Below are positions 31,740 through 44,424 of a stretch of DNA of 64,000 nucleotides, piece after piece. The notes below the pieces were generated by a model that was not told the origin of the DNA, searched no databases, and saw nothing but the letters and a program-made list of their open reading frames with translations. The DNA is from Todiramphus chloris collaris. Lineage: Eukaryota; Chordata; Aves; Coraciiformes; Alcedinidae. Within the stretch, counting starts at the first letter, position 1. Every line of letters starts with the position of its first letter. Both the position numbers and the translations under genes were made by a program. Where the stretch lies: positions 5,131,693-5,195,692 of the forward strand of contig JANVCC010000064.1 in the NCBI GenBank assembly GCA_025345505.1, written 5' to 3'.

Positions 31740-34015
31740 TGGGTTTGTTCCTGCTAGCTGTGGCTCCACCAGGATGGTAAGGGCAGCGTGTCCCACCCTG
31801 TCCCCACTCGATTTCAAGGCTCCCTTCCCCAGGAGCAGACTGCCAAGGCCGGGTGGCACCCGGCAGAACGACATTGGCTTAACCTGCCTTTGCGCGGCAG
31901 CTGGGGCAGGAGCGTGTGTTCTGTCCACGGGGAATGGGTGATGCCATTAACGGGTGGCACCAGTACTGCAAGGTGGGTCTCAGCTCCAGAGAGGTGTTGG
32001 CAGGGGCCCAGGCCGTGTCCCTGATGGTACGTTGGGTTTCAGCAGTGCCCAGCCATCTCCGCTGTGTCTTTGTGCTGTGCCCTTGACAGAAGGTGTCTTT
32101 ACAAGAGAGAAGAGGCAGGAGGAAGCAAACTTCCCAAGTGGATTTTTCTAATCCTGTAACGTGTCCAAACAGACTTTATAGACTGTTTAATCCAGTGGTG
32201 AAATATCAGGGCTTCAATAAATCAACAGTTCCCTCATTAATATTCTAGCACTCGGGAGCCAGAGCTGTGAATCTCAGAGGACTTTGAGTAACTGGTCAGG
32301 GGGGAGGATGTGAATCCAGCTGAGACTCTGCTCGAGGAAACCTCTCAGGAAATGAGCCCATGGTGATGCCTGGGCTGAGTCAGCTGGCTTCTGGCACACG
32401 GGAGACCAACATAGCAAGTGGGGTGGCATCCACTGGAGTGGGTGCTGTGAAGGAACTCATCCCAGTGTGAACAGTGAGACACAGCCCCCTCCCCGTGTCC
32501 TCCTGTGCCCCGGGGAGGGAGATCTGGAGCCCAGCTCAGCAGCTGGGTCCCCTTCCTCTCAGCAGGGCTGGGGAGGCAGGCGGGAGCCTCAGTTGCCTTT
32601 GTCAGTGTCTCCTCCAAGCTGACTTTAAATATTTAATACCATAAAAACAGCCGCAGCCCTTGCCGGGCTGTCTGATGGAGGAGTCTGCGTTTGAAGGGAT
32701 CCCATCTGTGAGGAATCCATCTCCAAAGCCGTTCTCCCGTGAGCTGGCTGAGGCAGGGATGCTGGTACCCAGCCGTGCCGTTCGTGTTCCTCTGTGGGGC
32801 TGCTGATGTGCAGCGGGGTGAGGCAGAGAGCCCCTCCTGCTCTGCTGCCCGGGCACCATGTACTGGCACGACTCATGCTGGCAGCATGGCAGCAGACTCT
32901 TTACATGCAAAAATAGATATCTTTTCAGTGAACATCATTTTAAAACTGTGAAAAGTATCTGTATATTTTTTTTGGTCTGATTTTCTTATTTTTTTTTAAT
33001 TACTTGGCCAGCCTTTGTCCTGGGAGTTTGATCCTCTGTCAGGTCTGTGTTCTCCTACCTTCTGCCTGCTAACGAAGTGCAGGGGGGTCCTTCTGCAGGC
33101 ACTGCAGGGGGGGGGCATCCCCGGGGGTCCCTGCTGGGGAAATCCTCAGTGGCTCCCACCGGTGCTGGCTGAGTGGGCAGAGCTCAGATGCCTGCAGGGA
33201 ATGGTGGGTGTCCAGGGCAGTCCTGCTGCAGGAAGGGGTGCAGCAAAACTCAGGTGCCCCATCTACTGTTGGACTGCTGTTTCCTGACTGTTGGTGGAAG
33301 TGAACACTCCTTCCAGGGAGGTATTTTTGGAGGGCCCCTGCAGGGGCAGTGCACAGAGGGTGTCAGCCTGCTGGGTGCTGCGCCCGAAGCTGCGTGCTCA
33401 GGGAAGTGTGTGTTGGCAGTGCAGAGACCTGTCTCTCTTCTTAGCGCTAATAAAAAATCACAAACCACCACCAAACCTTGACCTGCCCCGGTTCTTGCTG
33501 CGCGTGACCTGCCCTTGTGTGTCTCTGCCTCCTGGGGAGCTGCCCTAAGAGCTTGGGGAGGTCTGGGCGCTGCCCAGGTAAGCGCTTCTGGGGACAAATC
33601 CCCCACCCCTCTTCTGAGGCACCTCAGAAGCAGCTCCAGAAAATGCCAAGTCCCAGCTGCACTGTGGCTCCCGGCCCTGGGAGGCTTGGCCGCAACCCCG
33701 CTGAGCAGCGGTCCCGAGCTCGCGGGTTGGAGCCATCGGAGCCGTGGGGCACGGGTCCGTGCACACCGGGCTGCCTGCGTATGTGGGGAAGAGGATTTGC
33801 TGTTTCTGGAGCTCCAGCGCTGTGCAAGTTGGAGAAACTCGGCGATTAGAAGAGCAAAAGGACAGCGTGCGATTACTCTGCCAAGAGCAGCGTGAGCTGT
33901 AAGCTCATTACGGGGCTTGGCCTCTGCCTGCCGGGGAAGGGGCACTGCAGTCCCTGCCTGCCTGGAGCCCCCGGTGCATCACTCCCAGAGCTTTGCCCCC
34001 CGGGACAGCCCAGCC
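31740..34015. other. Interval between MCAM and the IQ-motif gene
   Basis: No recognisable coding exon. It presumably holds the promoter and any leader exon of the downstream gene. The frame of that gene stays open for 33 codons upstream of its proposed ATG, so an upstream coding exon cannot be excluded. Confidence 0.45.
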
Positions 34016-36522
34016 ATGCTGGCTACCCTGATGACAGCGCTGTTCTTCGTGGTGAGAGCGTTTGGGCAGGTGAGCCTGGGCTGGCCGGGCAGCAGGGAGG
34101 ATTTGCTGCTCTGCCTTTCATTTCTAGAGGTGTTTGGGGTTCTCTTACGAGGGGAGGGATTGAGCTGTGGGGGATGCGGGCTGGGGATGCCCCGTCTCCT
34201 GCTCCAGCCGTGGCTGGTGGTCGCTGGTGATGCGTATGGAGGAGCAGCTCTTTCTGCTGCTCTTAACCTTCTCTCCTCTCCTCTTACCTGCTGCAAATCC
34301 CTTCCATGCCCAGCTCGGGACCAACCTGTTCCGTGAGGAGCCCCTGCCCTACCTCGTGTACCAGCCCCTGCCCTGGCAGATCCAGTGTGTGACCCAGAGC
34401 CGCCGCACCAGCCGGGACAGCGAGGTGAGGGCTGGGGAGAGGGCAGGGCCTGGGGCAGAGAGCAGCCCCCGGCAGACCTGGTGTCCCAGGTGCTGTGGTT
34501 TCATGGGGGGGCTGGAGGAGAGGAACGGAACCCGGCGAGTCTGGTTCCACGGTGACTGAAATGCAGACCTAGCGAGGACACAGCCTCTGCCAGGGAATGT
34601 CCTCAGGTGCTGCCAGCGCTCCTCACGGGTCTGCGTTCTGGTACAAAGCTCTTTGCTGCTTCTCCTCAGAGCCTTTTCACAAATGCAGATTAATTATCAG
34701 TGCTCGGCAAGGGAGGAACAGCAGCTTCAGCCTCCCAGAGGGAAGGGAGCCCGGTGAGGCTGCCCCTGGCCCCTTGAGCGCCCCAGCTGCCCTGCAAGGG
34801 ACTGTTCCTGCCACCTAACCAACTCTTGTGTTTCTGTTCTCTGCCTTTCTAGAGAGGCAGGAGCTCTCGGCACAACAGCGTCTACTCGATTTCTGGAGAC
34901 AGAGGTGAGTGGGGAGAGGCAGGGAGGCTGAGGGCACACTCCTGGCTGTGACTGTAGGATGCAGGCGCTGCAGTTCCTGGGCCCTTCTTGGCCTCTTTCT
35001 TCCTCCAAAAATGTCTCTGACACCAGAGGGTATTTTGGAGCCAGCCTGGTGGGAGGGAAGCTCTCTGGCAGCTTTCTCTCCAGGCTGCAGCTCGCTGGCT
35101 GTGCTGGGTTTCCAGTTGTTCCTCCCCGCAGAGGTTGCCCTCCTGGCCACTCCTGGAGGAGGGCACCTGAGTGCGGGCAGGGGTGAGATGTTCCTTGAAA
35201 CCTGTGGCCTCGCCCAGCCAGGGCTCCCGTGTCGCACGGCCGAGCACAGTGCAAATCCCCCCCTTCCCCCGGGACCTGCCCCGCTGAATCGCAGGGGACA
35301 ACGTCCCCCCAAAGTCCCCCCTTCTCCCTTTCCTGGCCGGGCAAGCCCATCCTGCCTCTGCCCCCTCTCCTCCTCCTTGCTCTTGCCCCCACGGCCCTGC
35401 CCCCCTGCTGAAGTCAAGCGCTCAGCAAAGAGGATTTGAGCTGGGCTATTCAGAGCGGGGCTCGGGCAGCAATCGGCTCAAGCGGGTGCAGCGATGCCAG
35501 ACGCTGCCGCCCGCCCACCCTGGCAGAGCGGGCAGGGTGCTGAGCTCTGCCCTGCCCCTCCCCGGGCCAGCAGCCCTGGCCAGCTTGGCCGCTGCTCTGG
35601 GGGGTTTCACTGCCCTGGGCATAGGTGATGGTCCCCAGGGATGCCTGGGCTGCTGGTGGCCTTGTGCTGGGCCAGGATGTCACTGGTGCAGGGTGTGGGG
35701 TTGTTGGCAGTGCTGCGATCATGGAGCAGCCCCTGCCCTGGCTGGATTTGCAGTTGGCCATGTGTGTCTTGTCCAGCAGGGCAGGAGGGAGCTGAGTCCC
35801 AGCGTGGACTCGTTAGCTGGCTTTTTACTCTGCAGCTTCTTTAGGATGTGGGTGACAGTGGTGAGCTCACCCAGCAGCCCCTGGCACCGGGGTCTCCGGT
35901 GGCTGCTCGGGGGGTGCTTGGCAGTGGCACGCGGGCTTAAAGGAGCGCTGCTGAGCGGCTTTGATTCGGTTCCCGTTGAATTCCACAGCGCTTCCCTGAT
36001 GCCACGTTAAGGGGGAGGTGGGGAGGGCTCCCATTTGTCAGCCTGAGAGCTTTATTGCTGTACAGGGCCGGGCTTTTTTTCTAATCTTATTTGTGTGTGT
36101 GAAAGTAAGCGAGCATCGCAGCCGGTGATGAAGTGTGGGGGGGCGGAGGGCTTTGGGGAGCGATGCTGTGTAAATAGAGGGCTTAGTGCTGCCAGGGAGG
36201 CTGGGCTGGGCCTCCTGCTCCCCGCTCTGAGATGCTGGGGAGTTGTGCTGTGCGCTCTCCAGCCTCTTTCACCTCCACAGCCTGGCTGTGGGTGCCCTGG
36301 GAGGGGGTGTGGGGTGATGCCAGAGCCCTGCCCTGCTCAGTGGAGCCTGTCCAGGGCCACCGGCACTGCCCGCGCTCACTGTGGGGCTGGGTTCTCCTCC
36401 CAGGCACCGTGACCCCTGATGCCAGCAGCGAGAGCAAGTTCTGCAGCGACCCGGAGAGGGCGGCCGTCACCATCCAGACCTGCTTCAGGAGATACCAGCA
36501 GCAGAAGCAGGAGAAGAAGTAG
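34016..36522 (+). CDS. Unrecognised small IQ-motif protein, PCP4-like C-terminus
   Basis: Four exons (34016-34069, 34314-34424, 34853-34904, 36404-36522) join in frame with good GT-AG sites to 111 residues. I do not recognise the gene. The ATG has G at -3. Residues 1-18 are hydrophobic (MLATLMTALFFVVRAFGQ) and could be a signal peptide or membrane anchor. Residues 19-72 are polar, with basic/serine motifs (SRRTSRDSE, SRHNSVYSIS) that could be phosphorylated. The C-terminal exon has a serine/acidic lead-in and ERAAVTIQTCFRRYQQQK (residues 90-107), an IQ-type calmodulin-binding motif closest to PCP4 and PCP4L1. The basic residue five after the IQ arginine is Gln here, so the motif is incomplete. 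A poly(A) signal at 37666 supports an expressed gene. A second in-frame donor in exon 1 (34051) would shorten the hydrophobic segment. Calmodulin binding is inferred. Confidence 0.72.
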
Positions 36523-37665
36523 ACACGTCTGCCACCTGTGCCCTGCGCTGTCCCTCCTGTTTGTCTGCCCTCTGCTGTACCCCAAAGATTTGCGGCCGTG
36601 GTGACTGAACCTGCTCCCCAGTAGGTAGCTTCTGGTGCGTTCTCAGCTGTAGATACTCTGCCCTTGGTGTTGGCCACCACTCAGAGCAAGATCTCTGCTG
36701 GTCAGTCCTTCCCCAGACAGCACTGCCCTGTGTGCCAGGGTACAGCTGGCAAGGGGCTGCTTGGGACCTCGGCTCCCAGGGAGGACACAGCTGACAAGCC
36801 TTTCCTTCTGGCAGCCACCCATTTCTGAGTGCTGGCTTCTGGGGAATGCAGAGTTGTTGAGAAAGAGGGACTAGGGAAGCACTGAGCTCAGGGCCAGCAG
36901 AGGAACAGGAGGAGGTTTACTGAGCAGGGTGGGTGAGATGTGGGTGAGGAGGTGCCATGCGCTGTCTCTGTGGGCAGGAGCAGGGCACAGAGGAGCTGCT
37001 CTGGCTGCTGGAGTGTGGGCTCCACTGCCTCTGAGGCTGGATTTTCTGTGCAGAGCTGCTGAGCTGTGCCCCTAGAACCTGTTCTGTTCTGTCAGCCCTT
37101 GTTAGGAGGGCTCCATCCCCAGCTTTACCTTAAGCTTGTGGGTGCTTATTTGGTGTCTGGCTCGTGCTCAGTTAGTGCTTGTGGCCAGCATCCAGTGCTG
37201 GTGGCTTTTCTCTGGAGCTCTTGGGAGAGCAGGGCTGGTGATGGGTTGCTCTGCGAGCTGCCAGGCTCTGCTGTGGGCAGCCCGAGCTGGCTGGCACCAG
37301 GAGGTGGGTGTTGGGCAGTGTCCGGGGCGTTGGCTGGGGTGCTGTGCCCAGCAGCTGGTAAGGCAGACCTAAAACCAACTCGGCTCTCTGGCTTTCTGAG
37401 CTTGATGGTGTTTTGCTGGTTTCCTGTGAAGGCAGAGCTGGGCCAGGGTGGGTGGCCTGGGCTGTTCTCCTTCCCCTCCTGGGCGGTGGTTGTGCCCAGC
37501 GATGTGGGGTGGGCTGCCTGGCAGCGGGGCGCTGGGCTCTCCTGGTTGGGTGCTGGAAATCTGGGCTGTGTTGAGCGATGTAAGGCCAGGGTTTGGAACT
37601 GATAGAGAAGGGAAGGGGGAGAACTCCTGCTAGAATCTAGAAAGAAACCTGTACTAGCCAACTCC

Positions 37666-37671
37666 AATAAA
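37666..37671 (+). terminator. Poly(A) signal of the IQ-motif gene
   Basis: AATAAA lies 1.14 kb after the stop codon, with a T/GT-rich stretch (GATGTGCTATCCTCTGTTAA) immediately downstream. It supports a real transcript ending near 37690. Confidence 0.65.
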
Positions 37672-37691
37672 GATGTGCTATCCTCTGTTAA

Positions 37692-40144
37692 TTTGTCTTT
37701 CTCTCTTGCTAATCCACTTACTCTCTCATCTGAGAACACTCTGTCTTTGCCTCTATCTCAAGCCTGGGGTTGGTGTTTGGGAGGTGTTCCCTGGCTGGGA
37801 CTCTGCTGTGAGGTGGGCAGTTGGCTCTCTTTAAATCTGTGCCACGTAAAGGTTTGGAAGTCTGTGCATGGAGCTGTTCCTGAAATCCTGAGGAAAATGT
37901 TGGAGAGATGCTGCTCCTCCTGTCAGCACTGCCCACTGATCTCGGGGGCCGATGGAAGGGGCAGGGCTGGTGTTGCTCGGCTGAAGGCAAACACTACCCT
38001 GTGCCAGTGATCTCCAGATGGGGGCTGCGCCGTGGAGCTGCTGCCCTGGGGACCCCAGACTTTAGTCTCCAAAATCCAGTTAAAGTGGAATGAATAGGAA
38101 AAATCATGAATGGAAGCAACCACTGTTCAGAAGAGATCTTGGGGATTCATGTGAAAAACCCTGCAAGGTAAGTGCTGCAGGAGAAGCCAACCCGTATTTC
38201 CTGTGTGGATTTGGAAGCTGGCTGATTGCTCTCGACATGAATTCCTGGATCCTTTCCTGAGCCTACTGGAAACTGCTGGCAGAAGCAGAGCAGCTTGAGC
38301 AGTGGCTCCGGAGGAGGGAATGCACTGTCCTGGAATGGTTTGGTTCACCATAAGCAAAATCTGTCTGTCCCTAAGGGAAGATTTACAGGGAAATAGGGTG
38401 TCGATGGGGGTTTTGGTGCAAAAACACAAGCGGGACGTATGAACTGTGGCTCTTGTCTCATCAGACACGATCCCTGATGCCTTCCCACCAGCCTCTGCAG
38501 CAAAGGTTCTCTTCTCCGTGCAGGATGCCCCTCAGCAGAGGTTGGCTCTGAGTGTTGCCTGAATAAGGGCCAAAACTGATGATAAATGACGAGAAGAAAC
38601 TGTGGTACCAGCTTGTTTCTCGAGCCCTGGGAGAGAACAGCTGCCGGGCTATTGCCAAGGCACTTCCAGCTCTGCTGGACTGGAGGATTTACGCTGTTTA
38701 GAAAGAACCAGATGGCGAAGGATGATCTGCTGAGCAGCGTGAAGGCACGAGCAGGTAAGGGGGCTGGAAGCCAGAAGCTGCAGGTAAGGTCACTGATCAC
38801 GCTAATCGTTTCATTAGTCTATCAGTGTTGGGGCTGTTCATTAAAAAAAACTAGGAGAGGCATGAAAAAGGTTAACTCTGTAGTACTCAATTATAACTGA
38901 TGTGTTTTAAAAAGAAAGCACTTCTGGCAAGGGCAGGGGGGAGACTGGTCAAAGGGTGTGCACACATGTGCCAACTGGTACTTTAAAGTAAACTGGGAAG
39001 AGTATCTGTCCACGGAACCAGTGGGTAGCACGCATGGATGGGGAAGTGATGAAAACACTAGCTTATAAATGACAGGAAAGGTGGAAATGGAAGTACAGGC
39101 AGTTCCTTCGACCACAGAGAGCTGGAACCTCTGGGGACAGTGATGTGGGTGTATCTGACACTGCCTGAGCCTGTTGCCTTCTGTAGGCGTTGCAACGCAA
39201 AGAGGACAATGTAACGTCGATCACTTCCAACTGGCCCTATCCTGTGATCTGCTTGTGCATACGTGTCAGTTATAGAATACCATAGTGCATTATATTCTGT
39301 CTTCCACTATCCCCTGTACTACTCAGGAGATGGTAGAAGTATATTGCCTTGGTTGCAGAAGGTATAATACACTATACTGTATTAATTATATAACATAACA
39401 CACTATACTGTGGATTACAGAATAGACCAAGTAAAGAAATTATTTATTCTCACACCGGTATTTTTTTAACTGGATTTTCTGTGTGTTTTGGAGTTAAAAT
39501 GGATTCTCTGTGTCACAGCCAATGTGTGAACTGCAGTGACTCAGAAGTGTGTAGCTGATTTTGGATTTATTACATGGCCTTTGTAATTCATATATAATTA
39601 TATTCTACAAGGGGGTGACATGTATAATTACTGCATAGCATTTCTATTATTACATCTTTTAGAGTCTCCAGCAATGTCAGTGAGAGGCAGGTGTTGCTGA
39701 ACAGACTCCAGCAGAGTGGGACTGGTGCTTCAGGATCCACCAGAGTCCAGCAGACCCTGTGGAACCCCTCAGACTTGACTGGATTCCTGTGGACTCCCTC
39801 AGATACCATTCGTGAGTAGTAACAAACCTGTTCATGCCCTTCTCACTCCAACAGGTCCTGATGGATTACAGACTTACTAGTGTATGTTAACTCCATCAAT
39901 ACTAGTAGGATAAACTTTGTGTAGAACGTTTCTGTCCCCCCTTTGTTAGCATCCATGATTTGCATTTAACAGATGAGGGTGATGATGGTTAAAACAGAGC
40001 CTGCCAGAGATCCGAGAGGCTAACTGCACATCTTGGACCTGGGCGCCCTGACCCAGAGGACTGAGGTAGGCTTGAGCAGGATCTTCCTCTTCTAGGGCTC
40101 ACAGAACCGACACAACGCAGACCATATGCTACGACAAAGGAAAT
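37692..40144. other. Convergent intergenic interval (IQ gene / CBL 3' ends)
   Basis: No coding exon recognised. Base composition shifts from GC-rich to AT-rich near 39180. TTTATT motifs (AATAAA on the minus strand) at 39443 and 39565 could be more distal CBL poly(A) sites, in which case part of this interval is CBL 3' UTR. Confidence 0.5.
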
Positions 40145-40150
40145 TTTATT
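40145..40150 (-). terminator. CBL: Distal poly(A) signal of CBL
   Basis: TTTATT on the plus strand is AATAAA on the minus strand, within a T/A-rich tract 4.3 kb after the CBL stop. A nearer AATAAA occurs at plus 43937-43942, about 0.5 kb after the stop. Human CBL has a very long 3' UTR, so both could be used. Confidence 0.55.
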
Positions 40151-43100
40151 TAAAAATAAAACTTTGTTTTGTTTTCTTTTTTTACTGACACAGGTGAATG
40201 AAATCCCAAACAAAGAAGCTCTTAGTGGGCAGCATACAAGAATGGAAACAATTAATAAATAACATTAGTATAACCTCTAAACATTAACAATGCATTTGCA
40301 AACAAAATGAGGACTTTAAACCAAGTGAACCTTAAAGCTCAGCTACTCTCTGTAAGAATATTTACCTTCTGTTTTTCCTTATTCTTTACAGATCTGAAAG
40401 GATTAAATACTGCTATTATATTTTTATATTAATGACACTATTATACTTTTTTTTAAAATATTTTGTGAAAATCTCAACATTTTTAACACTGATATTATAC
40501 AAATTGGTATTTGTCATTCAAGAGAAAGAAACAACTGTTCCTCCCCCACCAGGAATTTCAAAAACGATTTCTGTTAGGAACTTTAAAAATAAGTGTCCTT
40601 ATTCCCCACTGATTTTTAAAGCGGCACGTTTAAGAAAGTGCCCTGGGAGCTGCATTCTTTCTCCTTACTGGAAAAAAAAACCAACAAACCAAATAAAACA
40701 AAAAAAACCCAACAAAGAACCCCACATTTACAGTAATGACCCTGCCTCAGGCTTAGCTACAGTAATGTCATCGGTCTAGTGCAGGAAGCAACATGCTGTA
40801 CTGGGCTCCCCCAGGGAAGGGCTGAGTGAAGGGCATGCAGGAAAGCTGTCCCTGGGGAAAGCAAGCCCGCTGGCTCCCGGCAGAGATGGACACCCACGGG
40901 GCAGCAGAGCTGTTTTACCACCCCCCTGGCAGGACGGGTCTCGTTTCAGACTCCCAGCCAGCTCGAGCTGAACGCAGCGCAGCGGCCGGGCTGTGCGGAG
41001 CAGATGCTGCTGGTGGCTGGTGGACCGGCCCCGTGCGTGTCGTGCCCAGCTCCTGCTGGGCAAAGCCTTTTCTGCTTGCTTTGTGTCCTGGCTTGACAGG
41101 TTAGGGGAGAAAACAGCATTTTTTTTCTGAGCAGAACTGGTGTTTTTGTTCCAAGCAAACCCAACCCTGTCCTACCGTTGGACCGTCTTCACACCCAACG
41201 TGGTACAGCGCCAGGCCGGACAAGTCCCTGCTAGTAACAGGTAAAGTAGGAAACCTCCCCAGCTGAAATGCTACGAAACACAGTGGCAGAGTTGAGGTGA
41301 CAATCGCCCATCTTTCTTGCCCCTTCTTTTCACCCCTTTCAAAGCAGCCTCAGTGCTCAAAGGCACCTGTACAGCTTGGCTAGGTGGGGCTCTTCGTTTC
41401 CAGAGGAACGGATGCTCAGATCCAGCCCAGCGATGCCGCATTCCCTTAAGAAAGGCACCAGACATTTGGGTTGTTTTTTGTTTTTTTTTAAAGTCGTATC
41501 ATAAAGTTAACTTCTTAAGAATAAAGATCAAGGAGGTGAAGGGAAAAAAAAAGATCAATCAATCTTAGGCTTACTTTTCTGAAAGAACAACAAGAAAAGA
41601 ATACACTGTACAAGTGCCTGGCTTGACTTTACAGAGCCCAGCCATAAGACACGGCCAGGACTCTGCTGCACTTCAGTGGGACTGGCAAACACCTCAGTGC
41701 CTAAGGAAGAAAAGACTTCAGTTTCTTAAAGCAGTTTGAGACACAGTGCACAGAAAGGACACATGCAGAAAAATTAGCGATACATGCCACGAAGACCACG
41801 CTCTCTCATCCCTGGAACAATACCCCCAGGAACATCTCCCAGCACACAAACCCCACGGACAGGCCTGGAGCAGCTCTGCTCGGCGTGATTTAATGGAACG
41901 TTACGAGCTTGTATGGGACAGGGCATCACTACTCTGGTCACACACACTGCAAGACAGGAGTTAAGGCTTTCCAGCTGGCTGGACTTGGCTCTTACACAGC
42001 CTTGGCAGGGGCAAGAGTCACACACCACACTTGAACACACTTGCACTGAGTTTAAACAGCAAGTCAGAAATAAAGTGGCTCCAAACCCCAACAGAGCTAG
42101 TGGCAGCACTGGAGAGAATATGGAAAAGAGGGAAATAAAGCCTTAGTGCTCCCTCACAAAAGGGTTTTTACCTGTTTCTCCAGGACAGAGCCAGGAAATA
42201 GCTCTCAGAGGCTAGGGCTGGTGGCTCAACACGCAAATCTACGGAGAGAACAACCAGAGCTGCCCCGTGTTCCTGCTTCAGCAGCACCAGTGCTGGGCTT
42301 GCTCCTCTCGACACTCCCCCAAACACACTGCCAAGGCTGCTGTGCATAACTTCACACAGAGGGAGCAGGGCTGGCTCACCATGCTACTGCCTGCTGCACA
42401 CGTGGGCACAGGAAAAAGAACAGCTCTTCCTCCCTGAGCACAATATGCACTGACATTGCCCTCAACACCTTCACCCTGCTCTGGGCTGCACCTGACCTCT
42501 CTGGGCACTGCTGCAGACCCTGTGCCCACTGACAGAGACCTCATCACCCTCTGGGCGCTGCTGCAGAGCACTGTGCCCACTGGCAGAGACCTCATCACCA
42601 TGCTCCATTTACAAGTTTCAGCCCTGGCCCCAAAATAGCAATGGTGGTGATGGCCCTGTAAGCACTGCAGAAGATCTTCTGGTTTCAGAGAACGTTGTCT
42701 CCGCTGAAGAAAGGAGGAGAGGAAAGAGAGACAGTTCATGCTTTTAAACTGCCTGGAACCCAGTGCCTCAGTTTCTGAAGCTGTAGATCTAGAGAGAACC
42801 TGTACTCTCCACAAACCAGAAATCTTTAGTGGAATTCCCTTTGCTAACGCTTGTCAAGTCCTCTCTGACATTTCCCTGACACCTGGGCCCAGCTATGAGA
42901 TTCTTCAAAAGGCTAAACTGCATCCAACTCCCAGAATCACTCCAGCAGCACTTCCAGTCGTAACCCTTTGCCTGGGGCCTGCTGCTGCCCCTCAAGAGAT
43001 GCAAATCCTGCTGGACACACTCCAGGAGGCCCCCAGCCCCTGGCTGCGCGTCCCGGCGTGACTGGAACCCCCTCCAAGGAGCCGCACGCCTCTCCCACAG

Positions 43101-44424
43101 CAAGGGCAGATGATCAGGGTTAGGTAGCTGAGTATGCAAGTCAGGTTTTCTCACCGTCCCAGCTGAGTACTGACTTTTAAAGCCATGTGATTGTTTTCGA
43201 AATACAGAGGTTGCCCAGAGCTGTTTCAACGCAAGCTCCGGCAACGCTTTGGAGTAAGGGGAACGGCAAGAGGCCCCGTGGTGCTGATAGCCATGCAGAG
43301 AATGGCTGCGTTACTTCTACTGCAAAGCAGGTAAGATACCAACAAATGCATCAGCTGCATCTACCAGTTCCACAAAGCAGCCCGGCACACGGGCAGCTGG
43401 CTCCCGCGGAAGCTCTCCGGAGGAGATGAGGGACCCTGCGTGAAGGCCACCAGCCCGTGACAGCCACCATGCAATTAAAATAAATAAAACATCTCATTTA
43501 CCAGGTGCAACATTCCTAGAAAAAGAGAGCAGGGGAGTGTTCGGCGACGGCCGCTCGAGCCCGGCGGGGCCACAATCAACTTTGAGCATCAAAGCACAAA
43601 ACGCTCAAGGCTAAAAAAAGGGAGAAGAAGCAGCAGCCAGTTCTTTGCTCTCGCTCAAATTCTTCCTACCCTCTCCCACCCCTAAAAAACACGCAAAACT
43701 TTCAGCACATCTAGCTGCCTGGAATCTGGTGCTGCCAGTGCTGCCGGCAAGAGGACACATGAAAGAAATCCAGCTCCCAGCTCCGTCGAGATCAAACCGC
43801 CTGACAGAAGGCAGTCACGCTATCTCAGGCAAAGAGGGAGGACGTGAACCATAAACAGTAAATGCTGTTACTACAGGCAAGAGGGAAACACCACGGCAAA
43901 CAGGAAGCAATCGAGAGATTCTTCCAAGGTCTTCTATTTATTCCCAGCAGAAAGTGACCTCCTAAAAAAGCCTGAGCCAGACACACAGCAGCGGACAGAT
44001 CCAAACCTAGTACCATGAACCACAGGACACACCACACCGACCTTGAGACTTTGTTTCTCAGAGCATTCACTTAGAATTCACAGCACAAAACACTCCCCCC
44101 AGCCTCCAGGGCATCAGCTCGGGGATCCCTTTTTTGCGATACCGTTCTCTACCAACGCCCTGGAAAGAAATCTGTTCTCTCAAAGAAGAGGTAGGGGTAA
44201 AGGACTCCAAGACATACACCGTATAAAACACCACTCCGCTCCATTTCATCCCACTGCTTTGAAATCCGGAATCACAAAAAAAACCTGACAACTGATTCTC
44301 TTAAAAGGCAGGACTGACCTCAGCACGAAGTCTCTAAAGGAACCCCCTTCCCCTTTGGTGCGTAGCTGGGCTACGGCTGCCCAGGCAGTTGGTCCAGAGA
44401 AGCTGCAGGTGTGGAGGGGATGTG
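40151..44424 (-). other. CBL: CBL 3' untranslated region
   Basis: About 4.3 kb between the CBL stop codon and the distal poly(A) signal. It contains no conserved open frame. It holds T-rich tracts and a 50-bp duplication at 42499-42599. The extent is inferred from poly(A) motifs. Confidence 0.55.
42499..42599. repeat. CBL: 50-bp tandem duplication in the CBL 3' UTR
   Basis: Two adjacent copies of about 50 and 51 bases each begin CTCTGGGC and end CCTCATCACC, with a few differences between them. Confidence 0.85.

Noticed and set aside
39180-39460. AT-rich stretch as a CR1 or LTR remnant
   Set aside because: I could not find a CR1 3' tail, LTR ends or a target-site duplication.
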